Made by a program: the position numbers and the translations under genes
Source of the DNA: Epiperipatus broadwayi
Lineage: Eukaryota > Onychophora > Udeonychophora > Euonychophora > Peripatidae
Assembly: GCA_028023455.1 (NCBI GenBank)
Contig: JAQFVV010006309.1
Span: forward strand, 2,222,072-2,286,071
Direction of reading: 5' to 3'
Length of the DNA stretch: 64,000 bases
Part shown: one piece after another, positions 1 through 11,377 of the stretch
How positions within the stretch are numbered: the first letter of the stretch is position 1
Layout of the letters: each line of letters begins with the position of its first letter
The notes under the pieces: generated by a model
The model's input: the letters and a program-made list of their open reading frames with translations, nothing else
What the model was told of the DNA's origin: nothing
Database searches by the model: none

Positions 1-404
1 TATTTTAGAAAAATAGTTAAGATTTTAACAAAAATTACAAAAATTATTTGCTTTTTCTGCAATGTAAACAAATCATGTCATCATCCAAAATGTTTTTGTT
101 GGTCAAAAATATTGCTTTACATTTCTCCACTTGCAAATAATTTGACAATTATAAAGAGAAATTCATTTTTGAAAAAACTTTCATTCACTTTCATAATCTG
201 ACAAATTATTAATATACTTTTTACAAACAAAACTAAAGTGAATATAATATTAAAAGATGAATATATTTTGATCATTGAATTTGTATTTTGACACTTCACT
301 TTGTGAATTAACAAATTAAAACATTAGGCTTTTACCTCACTTGGCCAATAAAATAATCAGCAATTAAGCTGTTAACCTATTAGATTAAATCAAATGCAGT
401 TGTA
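1..404 (-). repeat. Left arm of a diverged inverted repeat (partner at 8321-8725)
   Basis: Read on the minus strand, this stretch aligns with 8321-8725 on the plus strand over about 390 bp. Shared blocks include TGAGGTAAAA, GTTAATTCACAAA-like and TATAAAAAGTATATTA-like segments. Short reading frames in the two arms also align (FVKSIL...MKxNxSFFKN against FIKSIL...MKENKSSFKN). The arm runs off the window edge, so its true end is unseen. It may be a terminal inverted repeat of a larger element later hit by LINE-A, or two independent copies of a dispersed repeat. Confidence 0.55.
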
Positions 405-1232
405 ATCAATAATCACATATATATTATATATTATATATTTTGGACTTTAAATTATTCACTGATGGTAGCAATTCTGTCTTTTAATTTTGATATTTTCTAA
501 AACTCATTTCTGCGTCTGATATTTTGCTTTCAATATAAGACTAATATATGGTGAATGACTTCCAGCATAATCTTTGTTCATGTAATATAAAAAATATTGT
601 AGTTGCACATCCTCTATTAAGACTTTTTTGCTTGTTTTATCTATATATATCTTTGAATACTTTACAGATAAATTGGCCTCATCATTTTATCTTCTATTTT
701 TTGCAAAATGTCATGCAATATAATCAGTTTTGGTGACTTTATTTCTAAGCAAAGATTTTATGACTAATCTCCCATCATCTATCATTGAATTTATCTATAT
801 GTGCCACATTAAAAATATTTTGATTGATATCTTTGTGACATAATCTTTCTATGTATTCTCTTCTTGGTGTTAATTTTAGCCTCTATTTTTTTTTTAAATA
901 TACCACTATACTTTTTAATAATCACTTTGATTTTCTAATTATAAATTATTTAATTTAAACTTTTTAGATTCATCTTTAATAACTTATTTCCTTTCCAACC
1001 ATGATTATATTTGACATTTTGAAATGTACTTCCCATACCTCTTAAATTTATTTAGAATATTGGAAATTTTGTAGTTACTTTCTGTAGAGTTTTAAAAAGA
1101 AACTATGTTGAATGATATATGTTTGATGGAAATCATAAGCATGTGTACAGAATGACAGCGGTTTGCTAATAAAGATGGAAGTATCTACTATCTAGAATGG
1201 ATAGAGCCAGCCAGATATAATCTTCTATTACT
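405..1232. other. AT-rich stretch, no gene seen
   Basis: Low-complexity AT-rich DNA with TATA-rich runs near 417-440. The only reading frame (548-736) is short and resembles nothing known. No splice-flanked exon or RNA gene is evident. Confidence 0.5.
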
Positions 1233-1249
1233 AAAGAAAAAAGAATTAC
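1233..1249. repeat. Target-site duplication, 5' side of LINE-A
   Basis: The 17-bp string AAAGAAAAAAGAATTAC recurs exactly at 7210-7226, immediately after the A-rich 3' end of LINE-A. This is the size and placement expected of a duplication made by target-primed reverse transcription, and it fixes both ends of the insertion. Confidence 0.85.
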
Positions 1250-1815
1250 AACAGGTGGAGCTGCTTCTAGAAAAAAAATCACTTACTTCACAGCTCTCTT
1301 GAAAAGACTTTAAAAAGTCAGTTTTCCTGCTATCAGAGGTATTCCTTATATGTATTTGTCCCTTTAAAGAACATTATTTCCTGTTTGTGTGCCTTTACAT
1401 TCACAATTATCAGTTTATTTCACAGCATCTACCATCTGATCATCTACAATAGACAACCATATTCTTCCCCCTGTTTGATGGGTAGTTTCACTGTTCTATG
1501 TACCATAGAGTTTTATTCCCCCTTAGACTCTTGACTTCATTTCCTCTCCAGTTCTCCTATCACTCAAAACATTTTTTATCAATTATTTTATGTATTGTTC
1601 CAATTATTTAAGTCATTAAAAATGATCTTCTTTTCTCACCCCCCCCTCTGGAATAGTAAACTGCCTAAATTTCTAATCAATTTTTGAATCTCTCCAGTGT
1701 GAAATTACTTCATTTTTTAAAATCAAATTCTTTAGCTTTCACTTCAAATTTTTTTCTTCATATCTTTAACTCTTCCAAACAGTTTAAAGATGGCCACTGC
1801 CCCTAGCGCAAAAAT
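1250..1815 (+). promoter_or_regulatory. LINE-A 5' UTR / probable internal promoter region
   Basis: This lies between the 5' target-site duplication and the first ORF1 reading frame. LINEs normally carry an internal promoter here; no specific element is recognisable by eye. It includes a C run (CCCCCCC near 1640). Confidence 0.45.
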
Positions 1816-3807
1816 GTGCAAAAACATAATTCACAAAACAAAAACCTTCAAAACTTCCAAAAAATGTTAACTAAATTAAACTCCAAAGCAACCTTCAGCA
1901 CAGAATCTATTTCAAGATCTCTATCCCCAGACCCTCTGGATTTTCCTCCCCTACAGGGTGAGGCTTGCCCCATCAAAGGCAAGAAGCAATCCCCAAAAAG
2001 TAATCTCACCAATCATAATGTTGCTCCAAGGAAAACTGGGAACATTAAAAATTCCTCTACTATAAGGGGGAAAAATCAGCCTGCTACACCTAAGTTTAAT
2101 ACAGAAACCTCAGCCAACTTTGAATCCTCTAAAAATCTAACACACAATAATTACTCCAAGATGATGCTACTCATAATTCCCCATCTCAATCTACGAGCGT
2201 GACCAAGTCTGCCAACATTACTCCCACAATTATCAGTCGCACTCTAGAGCAATCCCTTATTTAAAATACATCACCACAGCAAGTCTTTGCCTATGCTCAG
2301 TCTGCATCCAGCATCACACCAAAAATCCTAATATAACCACATCACAAACATATCAAGCTGAGTTCCTTCAAAATCTGTGGGGCCTTGATAAGGACAACCC
2401 AAACTATCATGATTCAGCCACCTCTGCAACCTTCATTCCTACTAAACATCTGACACCAGAGAATCACATGGTGATCTCAGAACAATTTAACCAAACAGTT
2501 CCACTGCTTCTCCTCAAGCCACTTCGTTGCTATGAGAGTGACAGCTCTGTCATTCTGGCAGTTACAGATTTACAATGTGTACTCCATAAATTTCCAACAC
2601 AGCAGCTCTATGACCTTATAAAACTCCACAATCTAACTGATAATATACATAAAATCCTCACCCTTCCTAATGACCGATACATGGCAATAGAGTTTTACAA
2701 CACAATACAAAGACAAACCTTCAAAAACAGATTCAAATTTTTACACAAATATGTTCATGGTTCCAATAGACACCAATAGACCATCCATACTTAAGGGCTT
2801 TATCAAAAACTGCCACATAGGTATGCAAAGGCAGCACCTACATAAATATCTTGAGGCATTTGAACAAGTTACCTCATTTGAGTACCTTAGGGATCCTCTC
2901 ACCAATGGTCTCACCTTCACCAACACAGCCTTATTTCAATTCATCCTTAAAAAGGTCTTCTGAAAGCATTCCCACAAAAATAGCAGCTGAATTAGCACCT
3001 TTGGTCATCTCAATTAAGGGGATGAGGCCACAACGTTTCACCTGCAAAGACTGCAACACCTCAATCAGGACTTCCCTAAAGAAAAATGCAACTCTTGCCA
3101 GAAAAAAGGGTCTAAACCACTCTACACAGCCCCAATAAATACGAACTTCCTCCTTCAGCTAACCTCTCACCTCCACCTCACATCAATTCAACCTTTCAGC
3201 ATTCAGCCACCCTCTCACCTTCCAGTAAGACTCCAGCTTCCTCTAGGCCACATAATTTTGATCTCACTTGCAGTCCACCACTCTCAGTTACAGCTCCCCC
3301 ACAGGACCCTCATTCCTTAATGGACATGAACACTTATTCAAACTCAGAAATCATCCTGTCTAAGTCTACCAATTCTGGCCCTTCCACCACTTACAAGAAA
3401 AATCAGAAGCATGCATGCCCTAACCCATCGGATAGTGACACCAACTCTGACAGGCAGATTTCCATCCTTGATCTTCCCAGTAAAACCATAATGGATCCTT
3501 TTCCTGAACCAAGGGCAAGTCTCAGACATTTAGAATGCACAAGGAAAAAAAGAATTCTTTCAGTGAAGAATTCTCTGGCTTCAACCTGGGCCTCATCAGC
3601 CTCCCCCCTTCATGCACTTTCACTTTCCTCTGCTGAATTTTTCTCGGACAGTGGTTTATCAATTGACATCAAAAATGAATCATTATGCAATTCTGGCAGG
3701 AGATGCAAGAACTGTACTCCTCATATCTCTCCCAGCACAGTCATCCCCGCTCATCATAAAAATTTCCAAATTCATACTGTTTTCTCTATTCCTTATGTCC
3801 GTATCTT
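1816..3807 (+). pseudogene. LINE-A ORF1 remnant (nucleic-acid-binding protein)
   Basis: Three frames must be combined: 1816-2202, 2468-2779, 2751-2963, 2851-3138 and 3320 to about 3807. The N-terminal part is rich in Asn, Ser, Lys and Pro (low complexity). Around 3028-3130 a Cys-rich, Lys-rich patch (FTCKDC, then KC-NSC in another frame) looks like a decayed pair of CCHC zinc knuckles, the usual RNA-binding motif in ORF1 proteins of this kind. In the family ORF1p coats the element RNA. At least four frame changes or stops break it. The last frame runs on into the start of the endonuclease, so the original ORF1/ORF2 border is uncertain. Confidence 0.7.
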
Positions 3808-3818
3808 GAGGTCACATA

Positions 3819-6800
3819 TGCTTATCTCTGTTGTCAGTTTAAACATTCGGGGCCTTAATTCAATCCATAGGCTCCTCACTCTCAAATGTTGGTTTGAACT
3901 CAACTCTCTCAACATCCTCTTTCTTGCTGAACCAAACTCTCCACCCACTTCAACCACAGGATTTACTCCACTTTGTCCACCTTTGGTCTTTTCAAGTTTT
4001 CTACTGCCCTGACTTCTGCTGGAGGAGTTGCCATCTCATTAATAAACATGCCCCTCCCTCTACCTTTTCCATCATACATATTGACACTCATTATATTATC
4101 TTGGAGGTGCAATTTGGGCACTTCAGAAGTTTTGTGATTTATTTGTATCTGCCCTCCAATAACAGTGACACCCTCATTAAATCTATTTTTCACTGAATCA
4201 ACAATATCACAATTCCACCTTCCTTCCCATTCTTCTTCTGGGTGACTTCAATATGGGCTCCAGTCCTTCACAAACAAATATATATATATATCTCTTCTCT
4301 AGGGGCTTAATGTGTGGCCAGGGCTTTTCCCCAGACCATGCCTACTCTTTCTACACTCGTAAGCATCAGACTCTCATTGATTTAACATTCTACTCTCCTG
4401 ATCTTCATTTCATGATTGAATCAGCCCAACTCCACACTGTACCTTTTTTAAATCACAAGGCAGTACACCTCTCCCTTGACCTTAACTCTGGCCCTCCAAT
4501 AAACCTTGGCCTCAGAAGAACAACAAGATTCCTCAACAAACAAAATACGCCTATAGCACTGCTTTCAGAAATTTATATATACCTCCATAAAATCAATATC
4601 CTTCAAATGGAGTCCATCTCTGCATGATTTCCATTTGTGGAAATTCTGCAAGCTGCCATCCACAAATACACCTGGAATTCCTGAAGGCCACTCAAGTTGC
4701 TGGCTTCCATGGACAAAATTTCAGAGCAACTAAATGATCAGGAGAGTGGGCCATTAAACATTAGCACCATCATCCAACTGAAACTTCAATACTGTGATGC
4801 TCAAAAGGCCTTGGCTGAGTACATCTCAGTCAAACGCACCCAGAGGTATATGGGGAATCAGCATTGTTGGACCAGAAGTTACCTGGGGTGGGCTCTTGGT
4901 TCCCACAGGAAGCAAACCACCCCCTCATCCATCATGGTCAGCACCAAATCCTACATAGGTCAGGAATTGCTCCTCCATTTGAGAAAACATTACAATCACA
5001 TGCTTCTCAAAGCTGACAATCCTCCTTTCACTATGTCATCAACCTTGAATGTTGGTTCTGATCTTGGAATCACCCAGACCATGCTACTTAATAAACTGAA
5101 AAGCTTCCTGACCATGTTTACCCTGATCCTCATGCTATTCCCAAGTTTCTCCTCTACCTAAGTCAGTTCACCATCCCCATTACTCTCAACATGATCAGTA
5201 AGCTGGACTCAGGTGCTTATATCATTGAGGGTCTCTATCCAGTAACATTAGTCCCTTTCCTTAAGAAAGATCGGCCACCTACTGAGCTCAAGAGTCTTAG
5301 GCCCATTTCAATGACCCCTCTGCTCATAAAACTTATTGAGTCTACCATTAAAAGTCACTAGAACAATCCATACTCCCTGCCCTTTCTGCCTCACAGTTTG
5401 CTTGTAAAGGGTGCTCCACTCTTGGGGCTGCCACACTCCATTAGATAACCACTGAGCATGTTAGGGGGTCTCGAAATAGCAGGCCCATCACTGTCCAACT
5501 AGACAGCCAGGCAGCCTTTGACTCTGTTAGGGTCAACCTGCTCCTTGGTGTCCTCAGAAACCTGAATGTCCCAGAGGCCCTTCTGTCCATCCTCCACAAT
5601 CTCCTGACCAACAGAGAAATTCTAGTTACCTTGGATGGGAAAGTTGCCCCTGGCTTCACACCCAACATATCCATCCCTCATGGCTCTCCACTGAGCACTT
5701 TGTTGTTCACTGCATTTCTAAATCCCCTCTTGCTCAGGCTAGAACATGACTTCCCTGGCATCTTCATTCCTGCACTGAGCAAAAGCATCAAATGCCTTGC
5801 TTATGTAGATGATGTGGTTGTCTTCCTTCCCTCAGTTGATCTCATTCCCAGGCTTCAACAGATCCTCACCTGGTACTCCAATACATACAGGTTGGAATTT
5901 AGCAGTGATAAATCAGTGGCCTGGCAACTTTCAACTGGTAAACAAATCCCTTCCATCTTCAATGCCAAGCCACACAACTTCCTCCCCTCATGCTGTCTCC
6001 TAGGGACATGAGAGTATAGGTCCAAACCACACTCTATCAAAGCATATCATCAACCCTCAGTGCTATCTCAGGCATCTACCTCTCCTTTTATGGGAAAGTC
6101 ACCCTCCTCAATTTTCTAGTGTTTTCTAAAATAGCATACTACCTCCCCATTGCTCTACCTACACATTCCTTTATATCCAAAATCAACTCCCTTTGCACCC
6201 ATTTTCTCTGGGGAAGAAAGGTGGTGGCCATCAGCCTAAAAAGAACTTGTTTTCCTAAAAACCTCAATGGGTTGGGCCTGCACTCCATCAACACTGTTCT
6301 GATCCAGAAATCTCACTACATTATCCTCACACTCCTAAGTCACTTCCCTGCCAATCTTGTGCATATCATTATTACACCCACTGACCCTCCTCCTCCCAGT
6401 GGCAGGCCTAGGTCATGAACCTCACTCATTGCCAACATCCTACAAAAGGCTGGCTTTGTTATACCATCCATCAACAGCAAACTAAAGTACTGGGAGGTTT
6501 TCAATCAGACCACAGACTTCTCCATTGTGTCCCCTACATTCCTCGGACTTACCAATGCCCAATTAATCCACAAATTCAAAAGGTGTGGGCCCTTGAAGCA
6601 AAATTTCTTGATTTCCTTCTCAAAATCAATCTTCACTCCTCCTCAAAATTAATCTTCACTCTCTTCCCATGAATCAATTTTTGGTCAATCATAGGGGTTT
6701 CACCAAGATCTCTCCCATATGCCAGCTCTGTAAAACTGACAACGAAACCCTCCAGCACTTCCAACTTAAATGTCCTTTTCTGCTTGGCATGAGAAATGTC

Positions 6801-6923
6801 ATCAACTCCTGCCTTTCCTTGCACAGAAATACCATCTTCAACCTCCAAGAATCCATAGAAACAGGGGTCTTTGCAGCTATTAGACTATCAGTTGTTCTTA
6901 TCTATGCTCTCTGGTTGCTCTGA
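3819..6923 (+). pseudogene. LINE-A ORF2 remnant: endonuclease, reverse transcriptase, zinc-finger-like C-terminus
   Basis: The start is taken at the ATG opening MLISVVSLNIRGLN, the N-terminal strand of an apurinic-type endonuclease. Downstream are LLGDFN (about 4240), RKHQTLIDLTFYS (about 4350) and LNHKAVHL in place of the usual SDH motif (about 4450). Reverse transcriptase follows: SLRPISMTPLL (about 5290), VQLDSQAAFDS as motif A (about 5490), HGSPLSTLLF as motif B (about 5677) and AYVDDVVVF as motif C (about 5800). A thumb-like segment with HFLWGRK lies at 6119-6418. The C-terminus at 6669-6923 has CQLC...HFQLKC, a CX2CX7HX4C motif. In the family the endonuclease nicks DNA and the RT copies the RNA in place. 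The YVDD core survives, but frameshifts near 4200, 4630, 5160 and 6010 disable it. Confidence 0.85.
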
Positions 6924-7182
6924 TGTGCCATTATCCTTGTCCAGGGAGTACATTCAGTCAATCAAAAGATCTTGAACCTAATTCACACTCTCAAAACCCA
7001 AGATGCCAAACTAGCCCCACCTCCACTCCTCACAGACACTTGGGCAATCCTCCAACTCCCATCCTCTCAGCCTCTGTCATAGGACTCACTTCCCATTCCC
7101 TTTTTACATGTATCCTTCCCCTCTTACCATGTTGCTCCTGAAATTTCATTTGTTTTGCTATATCTGTTTTTTTTTTTGATGA

Positions 7183-7188
7183 ATAAAC
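7183..7188 (+). promoter_or_regulatory. LINE-A polyadenylation signal AATAAA
   Basis: AATAAA lies about 25 bp before the A-rich 3' end of the element and the 3' target-site duplication, the normal place for a LINE polyadenylation signal. Confidence 0.7.
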
Positions 7189-7209
7189 ATTCTCATCACT
7201 GAGAGAAAA

Positions 7210-7226
7210 AAAGAAAAAAGAATTAC
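7210..7226. repeat. Target-site duplication, 3' side of LINE-A
   Basis: Exact copy of 1233-1249, directly after the A-rich LINE tail. Confidence 0.85.
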
Positions 7227-7743
7227 TATATTGTCTATAACCCAATGCCTTGTGAGTTTTGGAATAATAATAATCTTTAGAGAAAGAAGAGAATAAAAGT
7301 GATAATAATATTGTTGTATAACTGATCTATATATATGGTGTGGAATGATTAAACTCCAGGAAAAATTAAAGTTTTCTTTTTTTTTTTAGAGCTTGTAGTT
7401 TAAAAAGAAGAAAAAGGAGAACTTATTCATAATGTTTGTATATGTCTTAGTTTATAACTTATTACTATAATTGAGGTAAGGAATTAGATTAATCAATAAT
7501 GGGATTCATCAGTGATTTGATTCAGTTAAATATCTTATTAATTATTTTAAAATTTTTATGTTTTGTTAAATAGTCATATTTATCTAAAATAAATAAAAAA
7601 GATGTTTAGATTTTAAAAAAAAAGGGAAAATATATATCTATAACAAAGGCAGTTGACAATATATATGTAATGAAGATGGAATGAGGGTGTGTTTACATAT
7701 ACAAATTGAAAAAAAAAAAACAGCAATGATATTTTTTAATGGG

Positions 7744-7882
7744 AAATATCACAATACTGATTATATGAGAAGGGATTAATTTTGTTTTATGATAGATATC
7801 CAGATTATTAATCATTTTTCAATTGTTTATGTTGTTATTATATTATGTAGGTATAGAATTTTATTCCAACTGTTATTTTGGA
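7744..7882 (+). repeat. Direct repeat, copy 1
   Basis: About 140 bp starting AAATATCACAAT and containing GGGATTAATTTTGTTTTAT and TTATGTAGGTATA. It recurs at 7975-8118, offset about 231 bp and clearly diverged. The two make a short tandem of a longer unit. No coding content. Confidence 0.75.
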
Positions 7883-7974
7883 GGTTTGAAATAAAATACC
7901 TTGAATTTATAAAAAGAAAAGTGATTGTCTAATAAACAACTGAATGTGGGATATATAAATATATATACCAAAGT

Positions 7975-8118
7975 AAATATCACAATCGCACTGCATCATA
8001 TGAAAGGGGATTAATTTTGTTTTATTGTAAACATCCATAATATTAATCATTTTTTTCATTGTTTATATTATTATTATAGTATGTAGGTATACAACTTTAT
8101 TACAACTGTTATTTTGAA
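7975..8118 (+). repeat. Direct repeat, copy 2
   Basis: Second copy of 7744-7882, with the same order of conserved blocks (AAATATCACAAT, GGGATTAATTTTGTTTTAT, TATGTAGGTATA, ACTGTTATTTTG). Confidence 0.75.
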
Positions 8119-8320
8119 ATTACTTGTTAATTGGAATGTTTATTTTTAATGCTTTGTAAATAATGTTATTAAAATTGTTGTTTTGAAAGTTTACTTAAGT
8201 TCTAAATGTTGCATTTCTTTTCTGGGGTCATTGTCACTGCGTCACGTAAACTCAAAGTATATTGTTTGGAATTGAAGTGAGAAATCAAGCCAGTTGAGAA
8301 CAATCTAACAGCTAACTTAG

Positions 8321-8725
8321 TACACATCTCTTAACCCTTAAACCGCTAATTATATTATTGGTTGTATGAGGTAAAAATCAAATCTTTTAATTGGCCAACT
8401 CACAAACTGAAGACAAAGCCTATTGTTAAAACATATTCGCCTATAATATTAAATTCAACTCAACTCAGATATGTTTATAAAAAGTATATTACTAATTTTT
8501 CACGTTATGAAAGAGAACAAAAGTTCTTTCAAAAATAAATTGCTATTTATTTATTATAAAATATATTCAATTTCGGCAAATATAAAGCGAATGTCTAAAC
8601 AAAAAAGTGCTGACGCAAACGCTTTTTTTCAATTTTATGTTATCGAAAAGTAAAGATTTCTTTTTGCTAAATCTTAAATATTTTTACTAAAATCTTCAAT
8701 ATTTTTCGAAAATAATTTTGTTTTT
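8321..8725 (+). repeat. Right arm of the diverged inverted repeat (partner at 1-404)
   Basis: Aligns with the reverse complement of 1-404 as described there. LINE-A lies between the two arms, with about 0.8 kb and 1.1 kb of unrelated-looking DNA on either side. Confidence 0.55.
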
Positions 8726-10300
8726 TTGGTATATTTTTTAAAAAACTAGTTTAATTTCTCAAATTATATCTTTTTAATACTTAAATTGCATTCGAAATGA
8801 AAATCTCAGCGTTTTTCTTTATTTTCTTTGATCAGGCGGTTTCTTTGTTCTTTCCAGCCAATCAGAACGTCTTTTTCGGCTGAGAGCTGGCTGACAACCA
8901 ATCACTGACAAGGTTCTTTCTTTGTTTAGTTTAAAATGCGGTTTTTTTGATTTTTTTACTTGTAAAATAATTTGGAAGAGGGCACCATCTTACAGAACTT
9001 TTAAAAACCTAATCAATACCTGTCAAATGAATATTTTAGCATAAGAACTAGCAGAGTTAGAGTGACATCAGATGTCGACGAGATGCCTCGTAAGAGGCGG
9101 TTGAAGAATTAAAAGAGATTTTTATCTTGCTACATGCTGCCTTGGTTACATAAGTCATGGATAACATTGCCAATTACTAAAGTATGCTTATTTATCAGGA
9201 ATTAAATGATCAATTAATTATTAGTGAAAGTATCAATGCTAATTACAATTTAGACAACAATATTATTTTGATAGTAAATATTAAAAAACATAAATATAGA
9301 TAATAGTATAAGCTTGATTATAGATTGACATCATAAGCCTTTCTTAATTTGTGCACTACCCATGGAGATCAGTAAAGTCCCTCATGATTTTCTATAGATA
9401 GTATGATTATCCTGAGATCTCCTTATTATAAAATTATTCTTATGATTATTGCCAATCTTGGTTATCCGAAATAATAAGAATAAAAGTTTATATACAATAA
9501 ATGAGAGTCTAATTTACTGAGTAATCTAATTGTTTTCTAATTGCTATAGATGTGTTATTATATTCATTTGGATATTGTTAGTCATGAGAGTATGTAAATA
9601 CTTAATAATGAGGAGTGTCTGGGTATTCTCATGCCGTTGAATAAATATTTTATATTTGTTTAATGTTAAGGGGATGTGATCTGTGTATAGGAAGACGAGT
9701 CTCACATTTGTTATAATTAATTACACCCTATTTAAAAATATTTAATAATGTTAAAATGAACCCAGATGGAATAACAGTATTCCCTAAGTATAATTATTAT
9801 AATGGATTAAATAGAACTGAAAATGGTAAGAATATTAAATGGTATTAGACAGAATTCCAGTATAGCCTAAATTAGGGACTTCCCACATCTGCTTTGGGTC
9901 CTACCACCTATTGACAGGACACAATATATATGTAGTAAACTTTGGTGGTGAACTATGATTCATTTATCTCTATGCTGAAAAAAATCTTTTTGATTTATAA
10001 TAAATAAATATGTCTCAATTCTTACTAATTAAAAAAATATAAATACATTGTGTTTAAAATATTTATTAGTAATTAATATTCAATAAATAAGTTATTGTCT
10101 TGCCAGCCATGTGGGTTCTGTAATTTGACTCAAAATCTAATGGATTATTTCTACAAAAGGTTGGAGTTTTCTAAGTACCTAAAGAGTATCTAGTATTTTT
10201 TTTTTAAAAAACCGAAAGGCAAATTTAATTTTTTATTGCAATTATTTGCAAACAAAAAGTACTCTAACACATTTAATAAGTTTTTTTAAAAATTTTTTTT
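8726..10300. other. AT-rich stretch with a less AT-rich, CCAAT-containing island
   Basis: 8800-8930 contains two CCAAT boxes (CAGCCAATCAG near 8850 and AACCAATCAC near 8897) in less AT-rich DNA. About 180 bp later an ATG is followed at once by a donor-like GTAAGAG (about 9082-9095). This could be a promoter and first exon, but nothing downstream supports a gene. The rest (9120-10300) shows no gene. Confidence 0.25.
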
Positions 10301-10309
10301 AATGATTAT

Positions 10310-10565
10310 AAGATTAACAATAAAAATTAATATTTTTTATTAGTCATTCATAAGACTAAAAATTATCCAACTACACTACTCTCTCTCTCTCTCTCTCTCT
10401 CAAGATAGGGACTGATTTCTATCCACTTTTAATACCTTGTGAGGGATGTAATCATAATCATATGATTCAAAGACGTGTGAAAAATATCTATGATTCCCAA
10501 GATGCACATTTTATACTGAACCATCACTCATCAGTAAACCCAGACTACAATCTCTTACACATACC
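10310..10565. repeat. Direct repeat pair, copy 1 (with a CT microsatellite)
   Basis: Matches 10720-11005 at an offset of about 415 bp. Shared blocks are AATATTTTTTATTA, GAGGGATGTAAT, AAGATGCACATTT and CACTCATCA. A (CT)n run at 10379-10401 interrupts this copy. The 3' part (GCACATTT...CATCAGT...) resembles the dispersed repeats at 13400-13490 and 57690-57780. Confidence 0.7.
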
Positions 10566-10570
10566 TTTTA

Positions 10571-10608
<38 letters not shown>

Positions 10609-10609
10609 T

Positions 10610-10646
<37 letters not shown>
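10571..10646. repeat. (TA)n microsatellite between the direct repeats
   Basis: Two (TA)n runs separated by CTAAAA and preceded by TTTTAG, so the whole tract is nearly self-complementary. Confidence 0.9.
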
Positions 10647-10649
<3 letters not shown>

Positions 10650-10719
10650 ATAATTACCAGAGTTTAATTGATAAGTGTCAAATGCGCTGTTTTCTAAACT
10701 TTGACACAAATAACTTAAT

Positions 10720-11005
10720 GGAAGTATATTAATATTTTTTATTAATCATTGATTAGACTAGAGATTATCAAATAATGAATAATATTTCTGTAGTGTAATT
10801 TTCACTACACCACTCTCATACAAGGTATGGATTGGTTTCTATTCACTTGAGCATCTTGTGGAGGGATGTAATAATAAACATATGACCAAAGACACGTGAA
10901 TAAGATATATGATTTTCAAGATGCACATTTCATGCTGAACAAGCACTCATCAATTGCACATTTCATGCTGAACAAGCACTCATCAATTGGCCCAGGTTGC
11001 AATGT
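10720..11005. repeat. Direct repeat pair, copy 2, with an internal 33-bp tandem duplication
   Basis: Second copy of 10310-10565. Within it a 33-bp segment (GCACATTTCATGCTGAACAA...) is exactly duplicated head to tail at 10923-10955 and 10956-10988, a recent slippage event. Confidence 0.8.
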
Positions 11006-11134
11006 TCATAAAAACAGTTAATAATTTTGAAAGCCTGCAGAATAACTTATTACAGTTAAATTACATTTGGTTAACAACTTATCCAAGGATATATTAATTA
11101 TATAAAGTATGTCACATTAGTTATCATTATATAT

Positions 11135-11377
11135 TTGTTTATTTTTGTTGTTTTTTTAAATAAAAAAAAAGATAGACTTTTAATAGCTATTTCAGATGAA
11201 AGGCCTACCTCTATAGATCATCACAAAAGAAGTCATTATTCATCAGTTTTGACACTTTTGAATTGTGAGGATTTCATTAGTTTTCCATTTCTATTTGATC
11301 TTCTAGCCAAGAATAATGAAGATCCTATTTATTGGACAGTATTGAGCTGGCTATTTGAAAATAAATTCTTATTCTGA
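11135..11377 (+). other. Possible terminal coding exon, unrecognised
   Basis: An 80-codon frame whose C-terminal two thirds have balanced amino-acid use (KRSHYSSVLTLLNCEDF, then PIYWTVLSWLFENKFLF before the stop), unlike most frames here, which are dominated by Ile, Lys, Asn and Phe. A weak acceptor-like TATTTCAG precedes codons for DERPTS at about 11189. The next 600 bp are less AT-rich and end near AATAAA strings (about 11957 and 11980), as a 3' UTR might. No domain is recognised and no upstream exon was found. It may be chance or an old transposon scrap. Confidence 0.2.

Larger units (their letters stand above)
1250..7209 (+). mobile_element. LINE-A, full-span but inactive non-LTR retrotransposon
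   Basis: An insertion of about 5.96 kb bounded by a 17-bp target-site duplication. Order: 5' UTR (1250-1815), broken ORF1 (1816 to about 3807), broken ORF2 with apurinic-type endonuclease, reverse transcriptase and a C-terminal zinc-finger-like motif (3819-6923), then a 3' UTR with AATAAA (7183-7188) and an A-rich tail. It is locally richer in C than the flanks, a compositional mark of a foreign insert. A CX2CX7HX4C C-terminus is seen in L1/Tx1-type and related LINEs, but clade assignment needs a tree. Many frameshifts and stops mean it cannot be autonomous. Confidence 0.9.

Noticed and set aside
2741-2926. Antisense frames within LINE-A and LINE-B
   Set aside because: Shadows of the decayed coding strand, with no family resemblance.
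9082-9111. Nine-codon basic peptide frame (MPRKRRLKN)
   Set aside because: Too short to support, and the overlapping donor-like GTAAG makes another reading as likely.
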